Assembly: GCA_021775795.1 (NCBI GenBank)
Contig: JAJFHB010000066.1
Coordinates: 1 to 5,125 of the forward strand
From: Hyphomicrobiales bacterium
GTDB lineage: Bacteria; Pseudomonadota; Alphaproteobacteria; Rhizobiales; JAJFHB01
DNA length: 5,125 bases
Reading direction: 5' to 3'
The position numbers were made by a program, and so were the translations under genes. The stretch's first letter is position 1. Every line of letters begins with the position of its first letter. Of this stretch, positions 1 to 5,125 are shown in pieces. The notes under the pieces were generated by a model. The model saw only the letters and a list, made by a program, of their open reading frames with translations. It was not told the DNA's origin and did not search any database.

Positions 1-55
1 TGAGCCAGATCCTGCATTAGGGTTTTCCCAGAAGACTGTAAATGCAATGAACTGG
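1..55. other. Unassigned left edge; probable 3' end of a rightward unit
   Basis: No gene can be recognised here. In the forward direction, one frame has a TGA at 1-3 and another a TAG at 18-20. The third stays open only by reading through the terminator hairpin to 92-94, which argues against it being coding. The stretch contains a possible small fold: TGCATT (13-18) can pair with AATGCA (41-46), enclosing a GGG-TTTT-CCC mini-hairpin (20-29). With the terminator immediately downstream, this is most simply the 3' untranslated end of a gene, or of a small RNA, that starts left of the window. Which of these it is cannot be decided from 55 bases. Confidence 0.4.
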
Positions 56-88
56 AACGCCTGCTGCTTTTGCAGCGGGCGTTTTTTT
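56..88 (+). terminator. Rho-independent terminator, rightward
   Basis: A 12-bp stem with one G-T pair (AACGCCTGCTGC at 56-67, GCAGCGGGCGTT at 72-83) closes a TTTT loop (68-71). A run of seven T covers 82-88, the first two of which are the last bases of the stem. The T run lies on the plus strand, so it terminates transcription arriving from the left edge. On the minus strand the same hairpin lies directly downstream of sseA but is not followed by a T tract, so for the leftward operon it would act at most as a weak terminator or a 3' stabilising stem. The T run also supplies the complement of the sseA TAA stop, so the two convergent units abut with no spare sequence. Confidence 0.9.
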
Positions 89-950
89 ATCTAGCGGGTC
101 CGGTTTCCACGGAGCACTCTTCAATTCCGCCCCATTCTGACCAGGAGCCATCGTAGAGCGCATGTTTGTGTTGACCCGCCAGTTCCAATCCCAGAGTGAG
201 AATTGCTGCCGTTACGCCTGAGCCACACGTTGTAATTGCCGGTTTGGATACGTCCACACCAGCATCCTTGAAGACCTGCTCTATATCCCCTGTGGGCTTC
301 ACAGTGCCATCTTCATTCAAAAGTGCCGCGTAATGTACGTTTCGGCTTCCCGGAATATGACCCGAGCGCAAGCCCTGTCGCGGTTCTTTTTCATCGCCGC
401 TGAAGCGGCCAGGTGACCGGGCGTCAATGATTTGGCTGCTGGCGTTGGCGCTGGTGCGTTGCATGGTGCTCAGGTCGCGTACCATCATGGTCTGCAGGCG
501 GACCGTAAAATGGCGTTCCTGTTGAGGCGCGGGCGGGCCATCTTCAAGGGCGCGCCCTTCTGATTTCCATTTGCGCAAGCCTCCATCCAGCAAAGCTACG
601 TCGTCATGTCCCATAACCCTGAACATCCACCAGGCGCGTGCCGCGGAAAATAGTCCTGTGCTGTCATAGGCAATGACCTTCTTGCCATCTCCAATCCCCA
701 TTTTACGCATCCGGGACGCAAATTTTTCGGCACTGGGCAACATGTGCGGCAAGTCTGATTTTTCATCCGACAAATCGTCGATATCAAAGTAAAGGGCCCC
801 GGGTATGTGTTCTTCCAGATACTCATCACGGCCAGAGCGGCCTGTCGGAGGCAAATGCCACGAGGCATCGATGACAACGACGTCAGGAGCGGACAGATGT
901 GTCTCCAGCCAGTCTGTCGAAACAAGGTGAGGAGAGTTGTGGGAGGTCAT
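87..950 (-). CDS. sseA: 3-mercaptopyruvate sulfurtransferase (SseA type)
   Basis: Transfers sulfur from 3-mercaptopyruvate to thiol or cyanide acceptors, releasing pyruvate; a soluble cytoplasmic enzyme of cysteine catabolism and persulfide supply. The 287-residue product has the family's two tandem rhodanese domains. The N-terminal, non-catalytic one spans roughly residues 9-132, with DEYLEEHIPGA near 42-52 and YDSTGLFSAAR near 95-105. The C-terminal one spans about 155-285, with DARSPGRFSG at 177-186, GHIPGSRNV at 197-205 and the active-site loop CGSGVTA at 242-248 (Cys242). CGSGVTA is the mercaptopyruvate-type loop; thiosulfate rhodaneses usually carry CRKGVT, so the substrate call is fairly secure. 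The ATG at 950 is preferred over a TTG at 968 because AAGGAG at 960-965 lies 9 bases upstream of it, and the TTG overlaps the preceding stop. It is the last gene of the operon, 14 bp after the GFA gene. Length and key residues look intact. Confidence 0.93.
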   Translation of the reverse strand: MTSHNSPHLVSTDWLETHLSAPDVVVIDASWHLPPTGRSGRDEYLEEHIPGALYFDIDDLSDEKSDLPHMLPSAEKFASRMRKMGIGDGKKVIAYDSTGLFSAARAWWMFRVMGHDDVALLDGGLRKWKSEGRALEDGPPAPQQERHFTVRLQTMMVRDLSTMQRTSANASSQIIDARSPGRFSGDEKEPRQGLRSGHIPGSRNVHYAALLNEDGTVKPTGDIEQVFKDAGVDVSKPAITTCGSGVTAAILTLGLELAGQHKHALYDGSWSEWGGIEECSVETGPAR

Positions 951-959
951 CAGATCATT

Positions 960-965
960 CTCCTT
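960..965 (-). promoter_or_regulatory. Ribosome binding site deciding the sseA start
   Basis: Read on the minus strand, AAGGAG is followed by 9 bases and then ATG at 950. It overlaps the last base of the TGA stop (967-965) of the upstream GFA gene, which suggests translational coupling. Because this site falls inside the codons of the longer TTG-initiated frame, it argues for the shorter protein. Confidence 0.75.
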
Positions 966-1453
966 CAATCGTCAGAGGCTGTGACTTCAAGCAAACCATG
1001 CCGCACATGCCATTGTTCAATAGAATCTTTCGGGTAACCGTCAAACTGGAGGTCGCCCTCGGCAATATCGGCTACTACCCAGTCTGGTTTCGATGCCAGC
1101 ATGATGTGAACTGTTTGCGGCGGGACGGGCAGGACCGTGTCGATGGAAGATGCAAACGGGTGAACGAGTTCCGGCCATTGCGGATCGTAAACCCACAATG
1201 CTGTTGCACACTTTGAGCAAAAACTACGCTGTGCCAGGCTGTCTTTGCCGTCGATAACCGCGCTGTAAACACCGAGGTGCTCGCCGCCGTTGATTTGAAG
1301 GCTTTCAGCGTCTGCCGCGAGGTTGATCGCATAGCCCCCACCGCCACCGGTTTTGCGGCAAATGGAGCAATAACAGCGCATGTAAGGGTAGGGCGTTTTG
1401 CTGTTCATTGAATAGCTGACGCCGCCGCAGTGACAAGAGCCTTCAAGTTTCAT
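965..1453 (-). CDS. GFA/CENP-V family zinc protein
   Basis: A 162-residue member of the family named after glutathione-dependent formaldehyde-activating enzyme (Gfa). Most members have no proven substrate, so only the fold is called, probably as a cytoplasmic enzyme. The cysteine pattern is complete: GSCHCGGVSY near 5-14 (Cys7, Cys9) and FCSKC at 78-82 (Cys79, Cys82) match the structural zinc site of Gfa, while CYCSIC at 27-32 (Cys27, Cys29, Cys32) matches the second, presumed catalytic, zinc site. The C-terminus has the common SKPDW (121-125) and GYPKDSIEQWHVRHGL (139-154) segments. The ATG at 1453 is chosen because GGAGG lies 6 bases upstream; a TTG 12 codons earlier would make the frame overlap alaX. 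A run of five glycines (36-40) follows the second zinc motif. It lies 25 bp after alaX and 14 bp before sseA, so it is translated within the operon. A role in thiol-adduct chemistry would suit the neighbours but is inference. Confidence 0.88.
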   Translation of the reverse strand: MKLEGSCHCGGVSYSMNSKTPYPYMRCYCSICRKTGGGGGYAINLAADAESLQINGGEHLGVYSAVIDGKDSLAQRSFCSKCATALWVYDPQWPELVHPFASSIDTVLPVPPQTVHIMLASKPDWVVADIAEGDLQFDGYPKDSIEQWHVRHGLLEVTASDD

Positions 1454-1457
1454 CCCG

Positions 1458-1465
1458 CACCTCCC
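1458..1465 (-). promoter_or_regulatory. Ribosome binding site deciding the GFA gene start
   Basis: The minus strand reads GGGAGGTG, a strong Shine-Dalgarno match; its GGAGG core is 6 bases from the ATG at 1453. It lies in the 25-bp gap after the alaX stop and fixes the start downstream of the TTG at 1489. Confidence 0.8.
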
Positions 1466-1478
1466 ATTGATCTTATTA

Positions 1479-2201
1479 TCAGGCAGCAAATCCGATTCTG
1501 ACCCGACGGTTCATTTTGCCCTTCTTTTCGATCTTCTGCACCACAACACTTCCGATTTTACCGGTGGAATGAACGTGTGTTCCCCCGCAGGGCTGGCGGT
1601 CGATGTCGCCGCCGCCGATTTCAACCAGCCTGACGCGACCACTGCCCATCGGAGGTTTGACCGCCATCGTTCGCACCAGTTCGGGATTTGCGAGCAACTC
1701 CTCGTCGCTTATCCAGGTGTCGGTAACCGCATGATCGCCCGCAATCAGGGCATTGAGTTGTTCTGTGAGTTGTTCCTTGTCGGCAACTGCTGCATCTTGA
1801 ATATCAAAGTCCAAGCGTGAACTTTCTGCACCAATCTGACCGCCGGTAACCGGATATTGCAAAACGGTACACAACAGATGCAGGCAGGTGTGCATTTTCA
1901 TGTGCGGAAGTCTGCGTTCCCAATCCAGGCTGCATCGAACCGCAGCTCCAGGCTGTGGCAATACGGCGCCTTCAGAGGCAACATGCACAATTTGCACGCG
2001 GTCTTCGCCATAGACCGTAGCCGCAACGGGTACGATCCCTACGCCTTCTATTTCAAGCGTTCCCGTATCACCGGGTTGTCCGCCGCCGTTTGCATAGAAA
2101 ATAGTGCGGTCGAGGACGATACCACCGCGGTCGTTGACGTCGAGAACTGTGGCTTCGCACTCCCGCAAATAGGCGTCGTCCCGAAATAGTTGTTCTGTCA
2201 T
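1479..2201 (-). CDS. alaX: Alanyl-tRNA editing protein, AlaX-M type
   Basis: A free-standing homologue of the AlaRS editing domain, which removes serine (or glycine) wrongly attached to tRNA(Ala), acting in the cytoplasm as a translation quality-control factor. The 240-residue product has an N-terminal part with the glycine-rich motif FYANGGGQPGDTG (35-47), followed by the zinc-binding editing domain. Zinc ligands are visible as HTCLH (His104, His108) and CGGTH (Cys205, His209). The presence of the glycine-rich N-terminal part and the length fit the medium AlaX-M (type II) class; there is no aminoacylation domain, so it is not a fragment of AlaRS itself. The ATG at 2201 follows a modest purine-rich site (GGGGAAAG, close to the start) in the 18-bp gap after the cysteine synthase stop. 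Both flanking gaps lack terminators, so it is co-transcribed with cysK and the GFA gene. Nothing appears broken. Confidence 0.92.
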   Translation of the reverse strand: MTEQLFRDDAYLRECEATVLDVNDRGGIVLDRTIFYANGGGQPGDTGTLEIEGVGIVPVAATVYGEDRVQIVHVASEGAVLPQPGAAVRCSLDWERRLPHMKMHTCLHLLCTVLQYPVTGGQIGAESSRLDFDIQDAAVADKEQLTEQLNALIAGDHAVTDTWISDEELLANPELVRTMAVKPPMGSGRVRLVEIGGGDIDRQPCGGTHVHSTGKIGSVVVQKIEKKGKMNRRVRIGFAA

Positions 2202-2219
2202 GGCTTTCCCCGATCAACC

Positions 2220-3263
2220 TCAGTCAATAGCTTCAAATGCCTGCGGAATGTCGATTTGACCACCCCTTAGCCAATCGGGAACGGGCAAACCCTTTTCATC
2301 AAGAAATGCTGCATTGTAGAGTTTGCTCTGATAGCGGGATCCGAAATCGCAAAGTAATGTAGCAACTGTGTGACCCGGACCGAGATCGCGGGCCAGCCGC
2401 ACGGCCGCTGCGATGTTGATGCCGCTAGAGCCCCCCAGGCACAGGCCTTCTTCCAACAGCAAGTCATAAACGTAGCCTATCGCTTCCGCATCAGGGATTT
2501 GATAGGCCTCGTCAATAACGACATTCTCGAGGTTAGCAGTGATGCGGCCCTGACCGATGCCTTCCGTAATGGATGAGCCCTCGGATTTGAGTTCCCCGTG
2601 TTTGTAATGATTGAACATTGCGGATCCAAGGGGGTCGCCGAGCGCGATCTTGATATCTGCGCTGTATTCTTTCAGACGATCACTTACCCCGCCAATGGTT
2701 CCACCAGATCCGATGGCAGAAGCGAAACCGTTTATCGTCCCATCCGTTTGTTCCCAGTATTCCACGCCGGTCGTTTCATAATGCGCCCGCCGGTTCGCCA
2801 CGTTGTCAAACTGGTTGGCCCAGATGGCACCCTGGGGATGGCTCTTGTTCAGAGCCGCAGCCAGGCGGGCGGAATATTTGACGTAGTTATTCGGGTTCTT
2901 GTAGGGAACTGCTGGAACTTCCACCAACTCCGCCCCCATCAGACGCAAAGTGTCCTTCTTTTCCTGTGACTGCGTCTCAGGAATGACGATGACGGTCCGA
3001 AATCCCATGGCATTGCCGACAAGCGTCAGGCCAATGCCCGTGTTGCCAGCGGTGCCCTCAACAATGAGGCCACCGGGCTTAAGTTCCCCTTTGGAGACTG
3101 CATCGTTGACAATGAAAAGGGCAGCACGGTCCTTAACGGATTGGCCAGGGTTGAGAAACTCAGCTTTGCCCAGAATGGTGCATCCGGTTTCTTCCGAAAC
3201 CCTCTTCAATTTGATCAAAGGGGTGTTTCCGATCAGGTCCAAAACGTTCGGGTAATTTTGCAT
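2220..3263 (-). CDS. cysK: Cysteine synthase, PLP-dependent (TAGNTG subgroup)
   Basis: Fold-type II PLP enzyme expected to join O-acetylserine (or a related activated serine) with sulfide to give cysteine in the cytoplasm. At 347 residues it is longer than classical CysK (about 310-325). The PLP lysine is Lys44 in NPGQSVKDR (38-46). The asparagine loop that binds the cofactor and substrate carboxylate is EGTAGNTGIG (69-78), with alanine where classical CysK has serine (TSGNTG). The phosphate-binding loop is GSGGT (185-189), and GGSSGIN (277-283) is the conserved C-terminal loop. The extra length is mainly a C-terminal tail (about 318-347) containing PVPDWLRGG. From memory, the TAGNTG form is typical of a subgroup in alphaproteobacteria and fungal mitochondria. 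There is no CBS-domain regulatory tail, so cystathionine beta-synthase is less likely. The ATG at 3263 has only a weak ribosome site (AAAGAA). It heads the tight four-gene cluster. Confidence 0.9.
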   Translation of the reverse strand: MQNYPNVLDLIGNTPLIKLKRVSEETGCTILGKAEFLNPGQSVKDRAALFIVNDAVSKGELKPGGLIVEGTAGNTGIGLTLVGNAMGFRTVIVIPETQSQEKKDTLRLMGAELVEVPAVPYKNPNNYVKYSARLAAALNKSHPQGAIWANQFDNVANRRAHYETTGVEYWEQTDGTINGFASAIGSGGTIGGVSDRLKEYSADIKIALGDPLGSAMFNHYKHGELKSEGSSITEGIGQGRITANLENVVIDEAYQIPDAEAIGYVYDLLLEEGLCLGGSSGINIAAAVRLARDLGPGHTVATLLCDFGSRYQSKLYNAAFLDEKGLPVPDWLRGGQIDIPQAFEAID

Positions 3264-3321
3264 GGAGGGTTCTTTGTGCCGGATTGCTGCGGGAATCGCT
3301 ATATGGGCAGATAAGCCATAC
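3264..3321 (-). other. phrB-cysK intergenic gap
   Basis: This 58-bp gap contains no intrinsic terminator, so read-through from the photolyase into cysK is possible. A small 5-bp stem (TATGG at 3302-3306, CCATA at 3316-3320) has no T tract. A TATAGC (minus strand, 3298-3303) resembles a -10 box, but I see no convincing -35 at 16-18 bp, so a dedicated cysK promoter here is only a possibility. Confidence 0.35.
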
Positions 3322-4713
3322 TCATTGGCTTTTCAACAGACTGTAAGCGTCGAGAGCTGCTTGTCGAGAAGATGCATGATCCACGATCGGTTCGCGATAG
3401 TCACCTCCTGATTGCAGTTCAGGCACCCAGCGATGGACGTATGCCCTGTCCGGGTCGAACTTTTCCATCTGGCGGGAGGGATTGAAGACCCGTAAATAGG
3501 GTGCAGCATCTGGTCCGGTGCCGGCGATCCACTGCCAGTTCATGGCATTGCTGGCAGGATCTGCATCCACAAGTGTGTCCCAAAACCACTCTTCTCCGTG
3601 CCGCCAGTGAAACCGCAGGTGCTTGGTGAGAAAAGAGCCTGCCACCATTCTGACCCGGTTGTGCATGTAGCCTGTCTGCCACAGCTCTCTCATTCCTGCA
3701 TCAACCAGCGGGTACCCAGTAAGGCCTTGTTGCCAGACTGCCAGCCTTTCGTCCGCGTCATTCCACTCGAAACTGTCAAACTTGGCGTTGAAGTTGACTG
3801 TCGGCAGGTCTGGATAGTGAAACAACAGGTGATAGGCGAACTCACGCCATACAATCTCTCTCACAAAGTCTTCAGCTTTTGCCTCAACAGCAGAATTGAG
3901 GTGACCTGCAATGAGTGCAGCATTCACAACCTGACGCGGACTGATTTCACCAAATCTCAAATGAGGTGAAAGTTTTGATGTTCCCGGCACGGCGGGAAAG
4001 TCACGGGCAACACCGTATTGCGGTAACATTTCATCCAGAAACCCTGCCAGGCTGCTTTGGGCCTGGCGCTCGCCCGGGCGCCATATTTCACCCCAGTGTT
4101 GTGCCCAATCAGGGTTCCTCGGCGCCAATTGGTCCAGGTGTTCGGACTGCGCCTCAACGTGATCGTTTCGTGGTTGAGAACCGTCGGGGTCTGGAAGAGG
4201 TGCTAGCAAGCCATCAAGGAGCAGCCGCATTGCACGCCAGAATGGTGTAAAAACCCGGTAAGGGGTTCCCGTTTTGGTGGCGATGTTCCATGGCTCAACG
4301 AGCAAACCGCCATTGTAACTATTGACCTCCACGCCTTTCGCCTGCAGGTCGGACTTGATACGGGTGTCCGCAAGTCTGCCAGCCCCATCATACCGGCGAT
4401 TCCAGGTCACGAGCGTTGCCCCAAAATTCACTGTTTCGGCCGCAACAATATCGTGAGGTGATCCTTTGCGAATCAACAAGACAACACCGAGTGCTGCCAG
4501 TGAGGCCGCAAGCTCTTTGAGTGAGTGGTGCAACCACCAGCGTGACGCTGCACCTAACGGGCGTATGTTGCAGTCGTGTTCTTCGACAATGTACAAGGCC
4601 ACTGTTTGTTGGGCTGATCGAAGAGCGCACGTCAACGCTTCATTGTCGCTCAGTCGAAGATCATTCCGAAACCAAACGATGGCCTTTGTGTGCGAATTGC
4701 TGGTTTCATTCAT
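3322..4713 (-). CDS. phrB: Deoxyribodipyrimidine photo-lyase, class I
   Basis: Light-driven flavoenzyme that splits cyclobutane pyrimidine dimers in DNA. The 463-residue product matches the usual class I length. It opens with the antenna-binding Rossmann-like domain (AIVWFRNDLRLSDNEAL, 11-27) and ends with the helical FAD domain: TSKLSPHLRFGEISP (245-259), EIVWREFAYHL (286-296), TGYPLVDAGMREL (332-344), TGYMHNRVRM (347-356) and NWQWIAGTGPDAAPYLRVF (392-410). Aligned by eye to E. coli PhrB, the electron-transfer tryptophans W382, W359 and W306 correspond to Trp393, Trp370 and Trp317. Asn389 matches the FAD-N5 asparagine (N378) and Trp289 the dimer-contacting W277. This supports repair rather than cryptochrome activity. 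The segment WNRRYDGAGRLADT (104-117) does not keep the E. coli MTHF contacts N108/E109, so the antenna cofactor is uncertain. ATG at 4713 is preferred over GTG at 4722, which lies within the AGGTG ribosome site. It is divergent from the malic enzyme gene. Confidence 0.95.
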   Translation of the reverse strand: MNETSNSHTKAIVWFRNDLRLSDNEALTCALRSAQQTVALYIVEEHDCNIRPLGAASRWWLHHSLKELAASLAALGVVLLIRKGSPHDIVAAETVNFGATLVTWNRRYDGAGRLADTRIKSDLQAKGVEVNSYNGGLLVEPWNIATKTGTPYRVFTPFWRAMRLLLDGLLAPLPDPDGSQPRNDHVEAQSEHLDQLAPRNPDWAQHWGEIWRPGERQAQSSLAGFLDEMLPQYGVARDFPAVPGTSKLSPHLRFGEISPRQVVNAALIAGHLNSAVEAKAEDFVREIVWREFAYHLLFHYPDLPTVNFNAKFDSFEWNDADERLAVWQQGLTGYPLVDAGMRELWQTGYMHNRVRMVAGSFLTKHLRFHWRHGEEWFWDTLVDADPASNAMNWQWIAGTGPDAAPYLRVFNPSRQMEKFDPDRAYVHRWVPELQSGGDYREPIVDHASSRQAALDAYSLLKSQ

Positions 4714-4719
4714 CTCTGG

Positions 4720-4724
4720 CACCT
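4720..4724 (-). promoter_or_regulatory. Ribosome binding site deciding the phrB start
   Basis: The minus strand reads AGGTG followed by 6 bases and then ATG at 4713. The alternative GTG start (4722-4720) is the last three bases of this site, so it cannot be used together with it; the shorter protein is more likely. Confidence 0.65.
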
Positions 4725-4820
4725 ATCATCGAATAACCTGACATGAAGGAATCAATACGCTCAGGCAAGTCGCCTCGATGACACAGTGATATCTGAGAAT
4801 ATTGTGTCGCCTCGTAACCA

Positions 4821-4826
4821 GAAGGG
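4821..4826 (+). promoter_or_regulatory. Ribosome binding site of the malic enzyme gene
   Basis: GAAGGG lies 8 bases before the ATG at 4835, a good Shine-Dalgarno position. It supports the start of a reading frame that would otherwise be easy to miss because it runs off the window. Confidence 0.65.
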
Positions 4827-4834
4827 CCTTCGAC

Positions 4835-5125
4835 ATGAGTAAGCGTTCATACATCAGTTTGCCGCAGGGGCAGTCGCTTCTCGAACTGCCTCAACACAAC
4901 AAGGGTACGGCCTTCACCTGGGATGAACGCGTAAAATTTGGGCTTTTGGGCCTCCTGCCACCACATGAAGAAACCCTGGACCAGCAGGTGTCGCGTGCCC
5001 ACAGCGCATACGAAAAAAAGTCGACCGATTTGGAGCGCCATATATATCTGAGGCAGCTTCAGGATTTTAATGAGATACTCTTTTACCGGCTGATCATGGA
5101 CTATCCCACCGAAATGATCCCGATC
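4835..5125 (+). CDS. maeA: Malic enzyme (SfcA/MaeA type), N-terminal part, cut by the window edge
   Basis: Oxidative decarboxylation of malate to pyruvate and CO2 with NAD(P)+ reduction, linking the TCA cycle to pyruvate; cytoplasmic. Only the first 97 residues are present and the frame is open at the right edge. After a variable N-terminus comes the conserved family stretch: GLLGLLPPHEETLDQQV (36-52), then DLERHIYLRQLQDFNEIL (65-82) continuing FYRLI, and finally EMIPI (93-97). In the family, EMIPI or ELMPI leads into VYTP, whose tyrosine is catalytic, so the window stops just short of it. This N-terminus fits the long SfcA/eukaryote-like malic enzymes (about 540-570 residues) and not the MaeB type fused to a phosphotransacetylase-like domain. 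NAD versus NADP preference cannot be read from this part. The ATG at 4835 has a good ribosome site. It is divergent from the photolyase gene, with no obvious functional link. Confidence 0.88.
   Translation, partial: MSKRSYISLPQGQSLLELPQHNKGTAFTWDERVKFGLLGLLPPHEETLDQQVSRAHSAYEKKSTDLERHIYLRQLQDFNEILFYRLIMDYPTEMIPI

Larger units (their letters stand above)
4714..4834. promoter_or_regulatory. Divergent promoter region between phrB and the malic enzyme gene
   Basis: This 121-bp region must carry the promoters for both divergent genes. Rightward, ATGACA at 4778-4783 matches five of six bases of a -35 box. TATTGT at 4800-4805, 16 bp later, is a weak -10 (four of six) and would put a start point about 20-25 bp before the malic enzyme ATG. 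No comparably good leftward promoter was seen. The region also holds a 6-bp inverted repeat (GACACA 4780-4785, TGTGTC 4803-4808) and a 9-bp direct repeat (GTCGCCTCG at 4769-4777 and 4806-4814), which could be an operator. No known regulator motif was recognised. Confidence 0.4.

Noticed and set aside
1..94. Open plus-strand frame from the left edge to a TAG at 92-94.
   Set aside because: It would have to be translated through a strong terminator hairpin and its T tract, so it is very unlikely to be coding.
951..968. TTG start giving a six-residue longer sseA product.
   Set aside because: The TTG overlaps the upstream stop, and the Shine-Dalgarno lies downstream of it, properly placed for the ATG at 950.
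807..1216. Rightward open frames of 76 and 105 codons across the sseA-GFA junction.
   Set aside because: They are antisense to two genes with intact conserved motifs and show no recognisable domain or convincing ribosome site.
1454..1489. TTG start giving a twelve-residue longer GFA product.
   Set aside because: It would overlap the end of alaX, and the extra residues precede the conserved GSCHCG start; a strong ribosome site favours the ATG at 1453.
2598..2969. A 123-codon rightward open frame opposite cysK.
   Set aside because: The opposite strand encodes the cysteine synthase core with all cofactor motifs; the forward frame has no domain and looks like a codon-usage shadow.
3302..3320. 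Small inverted repeat in the phrB-cysK gap as a terminator.
   Set aside because: The stem is only 5 bp with a 9-base loop and no following T run on the minus strand.
3598..3969. A 123-codon rightward open frame opposite phrB.
   Set aside because: It is antisense to the FAD domain of the photolyase and has no recognisable protein features.
4847..5041. A 64-codon leftward open frame inside the right-hand region.
   Set aside because: It lies antisense to the clearly conserved malic enzyme N-terminus, has no family resemblance and is best explained as a shadow of that gene.
1..5125. Search for an undescribed defence, mobile or CRISPR-like system.
   Set aside because: All long frames are accounted for by known housekeeping families; no repeat array, transposase, integrase, toxin-antitoxin pair or unusual composition was seen.

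Overview
The window looks like ordinary chromosomal DNA from a Gram-negative bacterium, most likely an alphaproteobacterium. That placement is inferred from the protein style (a cysteine synthase with the TAGNTG signature, an SseA-type sulfurtransferase, a GFA/CENP-V protein with a typical proteobacterial C-terminus), moderate G+C judged by eye, tight gene packing and clear Shine-Dalgarno sequences. I cannot name the genus.

Layout: positions 1-50 hold no gene I can identify and are probably the 3' end of a rightward unit lying left of the window. A strong rightward Rho-independent terminator follows at 56-88. From about 4713 down to 87 there are five leftward genes in a row: class I photolyase (phrB), cysteine synthase (cysK-like), alanyl-tRNA editing protein (alaX), a GFA-family zinc protein, and 3-mercaptopyruvate sulfurtransferase (sseA). 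The last four are separated by only 14-25 bp and almost certainly form an operon. The photolyase lies 58 bp upstream of cysK with no terminator between them, so it may be co-transcribed. A 121-bp divergent intergenic region (4714-4834) separates the photolyase from a rightward gene cut off by the window's right edge, the N-terminal 97 codons of a malic enzyme.

Functionally, the cysK-to-sseA cluster has a sulfur/cysteine theme. CysK would make cysteine from O-acetylserine and sulfide, and SseA would handle 3-mercaptopyruvate, a cysteine transamination product. AlaX hydrolyses mischarged tRNA(Ala), typically Ser-tRNA(Ala), and serine is the precursor of cysteine. The GFA protein belongs to a family of zinc proteins often linked to thiol adducts, but its substrate is unknown. 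The photolyase and malic enzyme have no clear link to that theme.

The annotation relies on three start corrections: near-cognate TTG or GTG codons give slightly longer frames for sseA, the GFA gene and phrB, but in each case an ATG with a well-placed Shine-Dalgarno is the better start. I found no CRISPR array, insertion sequence, tRNA/rRNA gene or phage gene, and nothing that amounts to an undescribed system. The most useful second looks are the TAGNTG-type cysteine synthase with its operon, the antenna site of the photolyase, and the small repeats in the divergent intergenic region.
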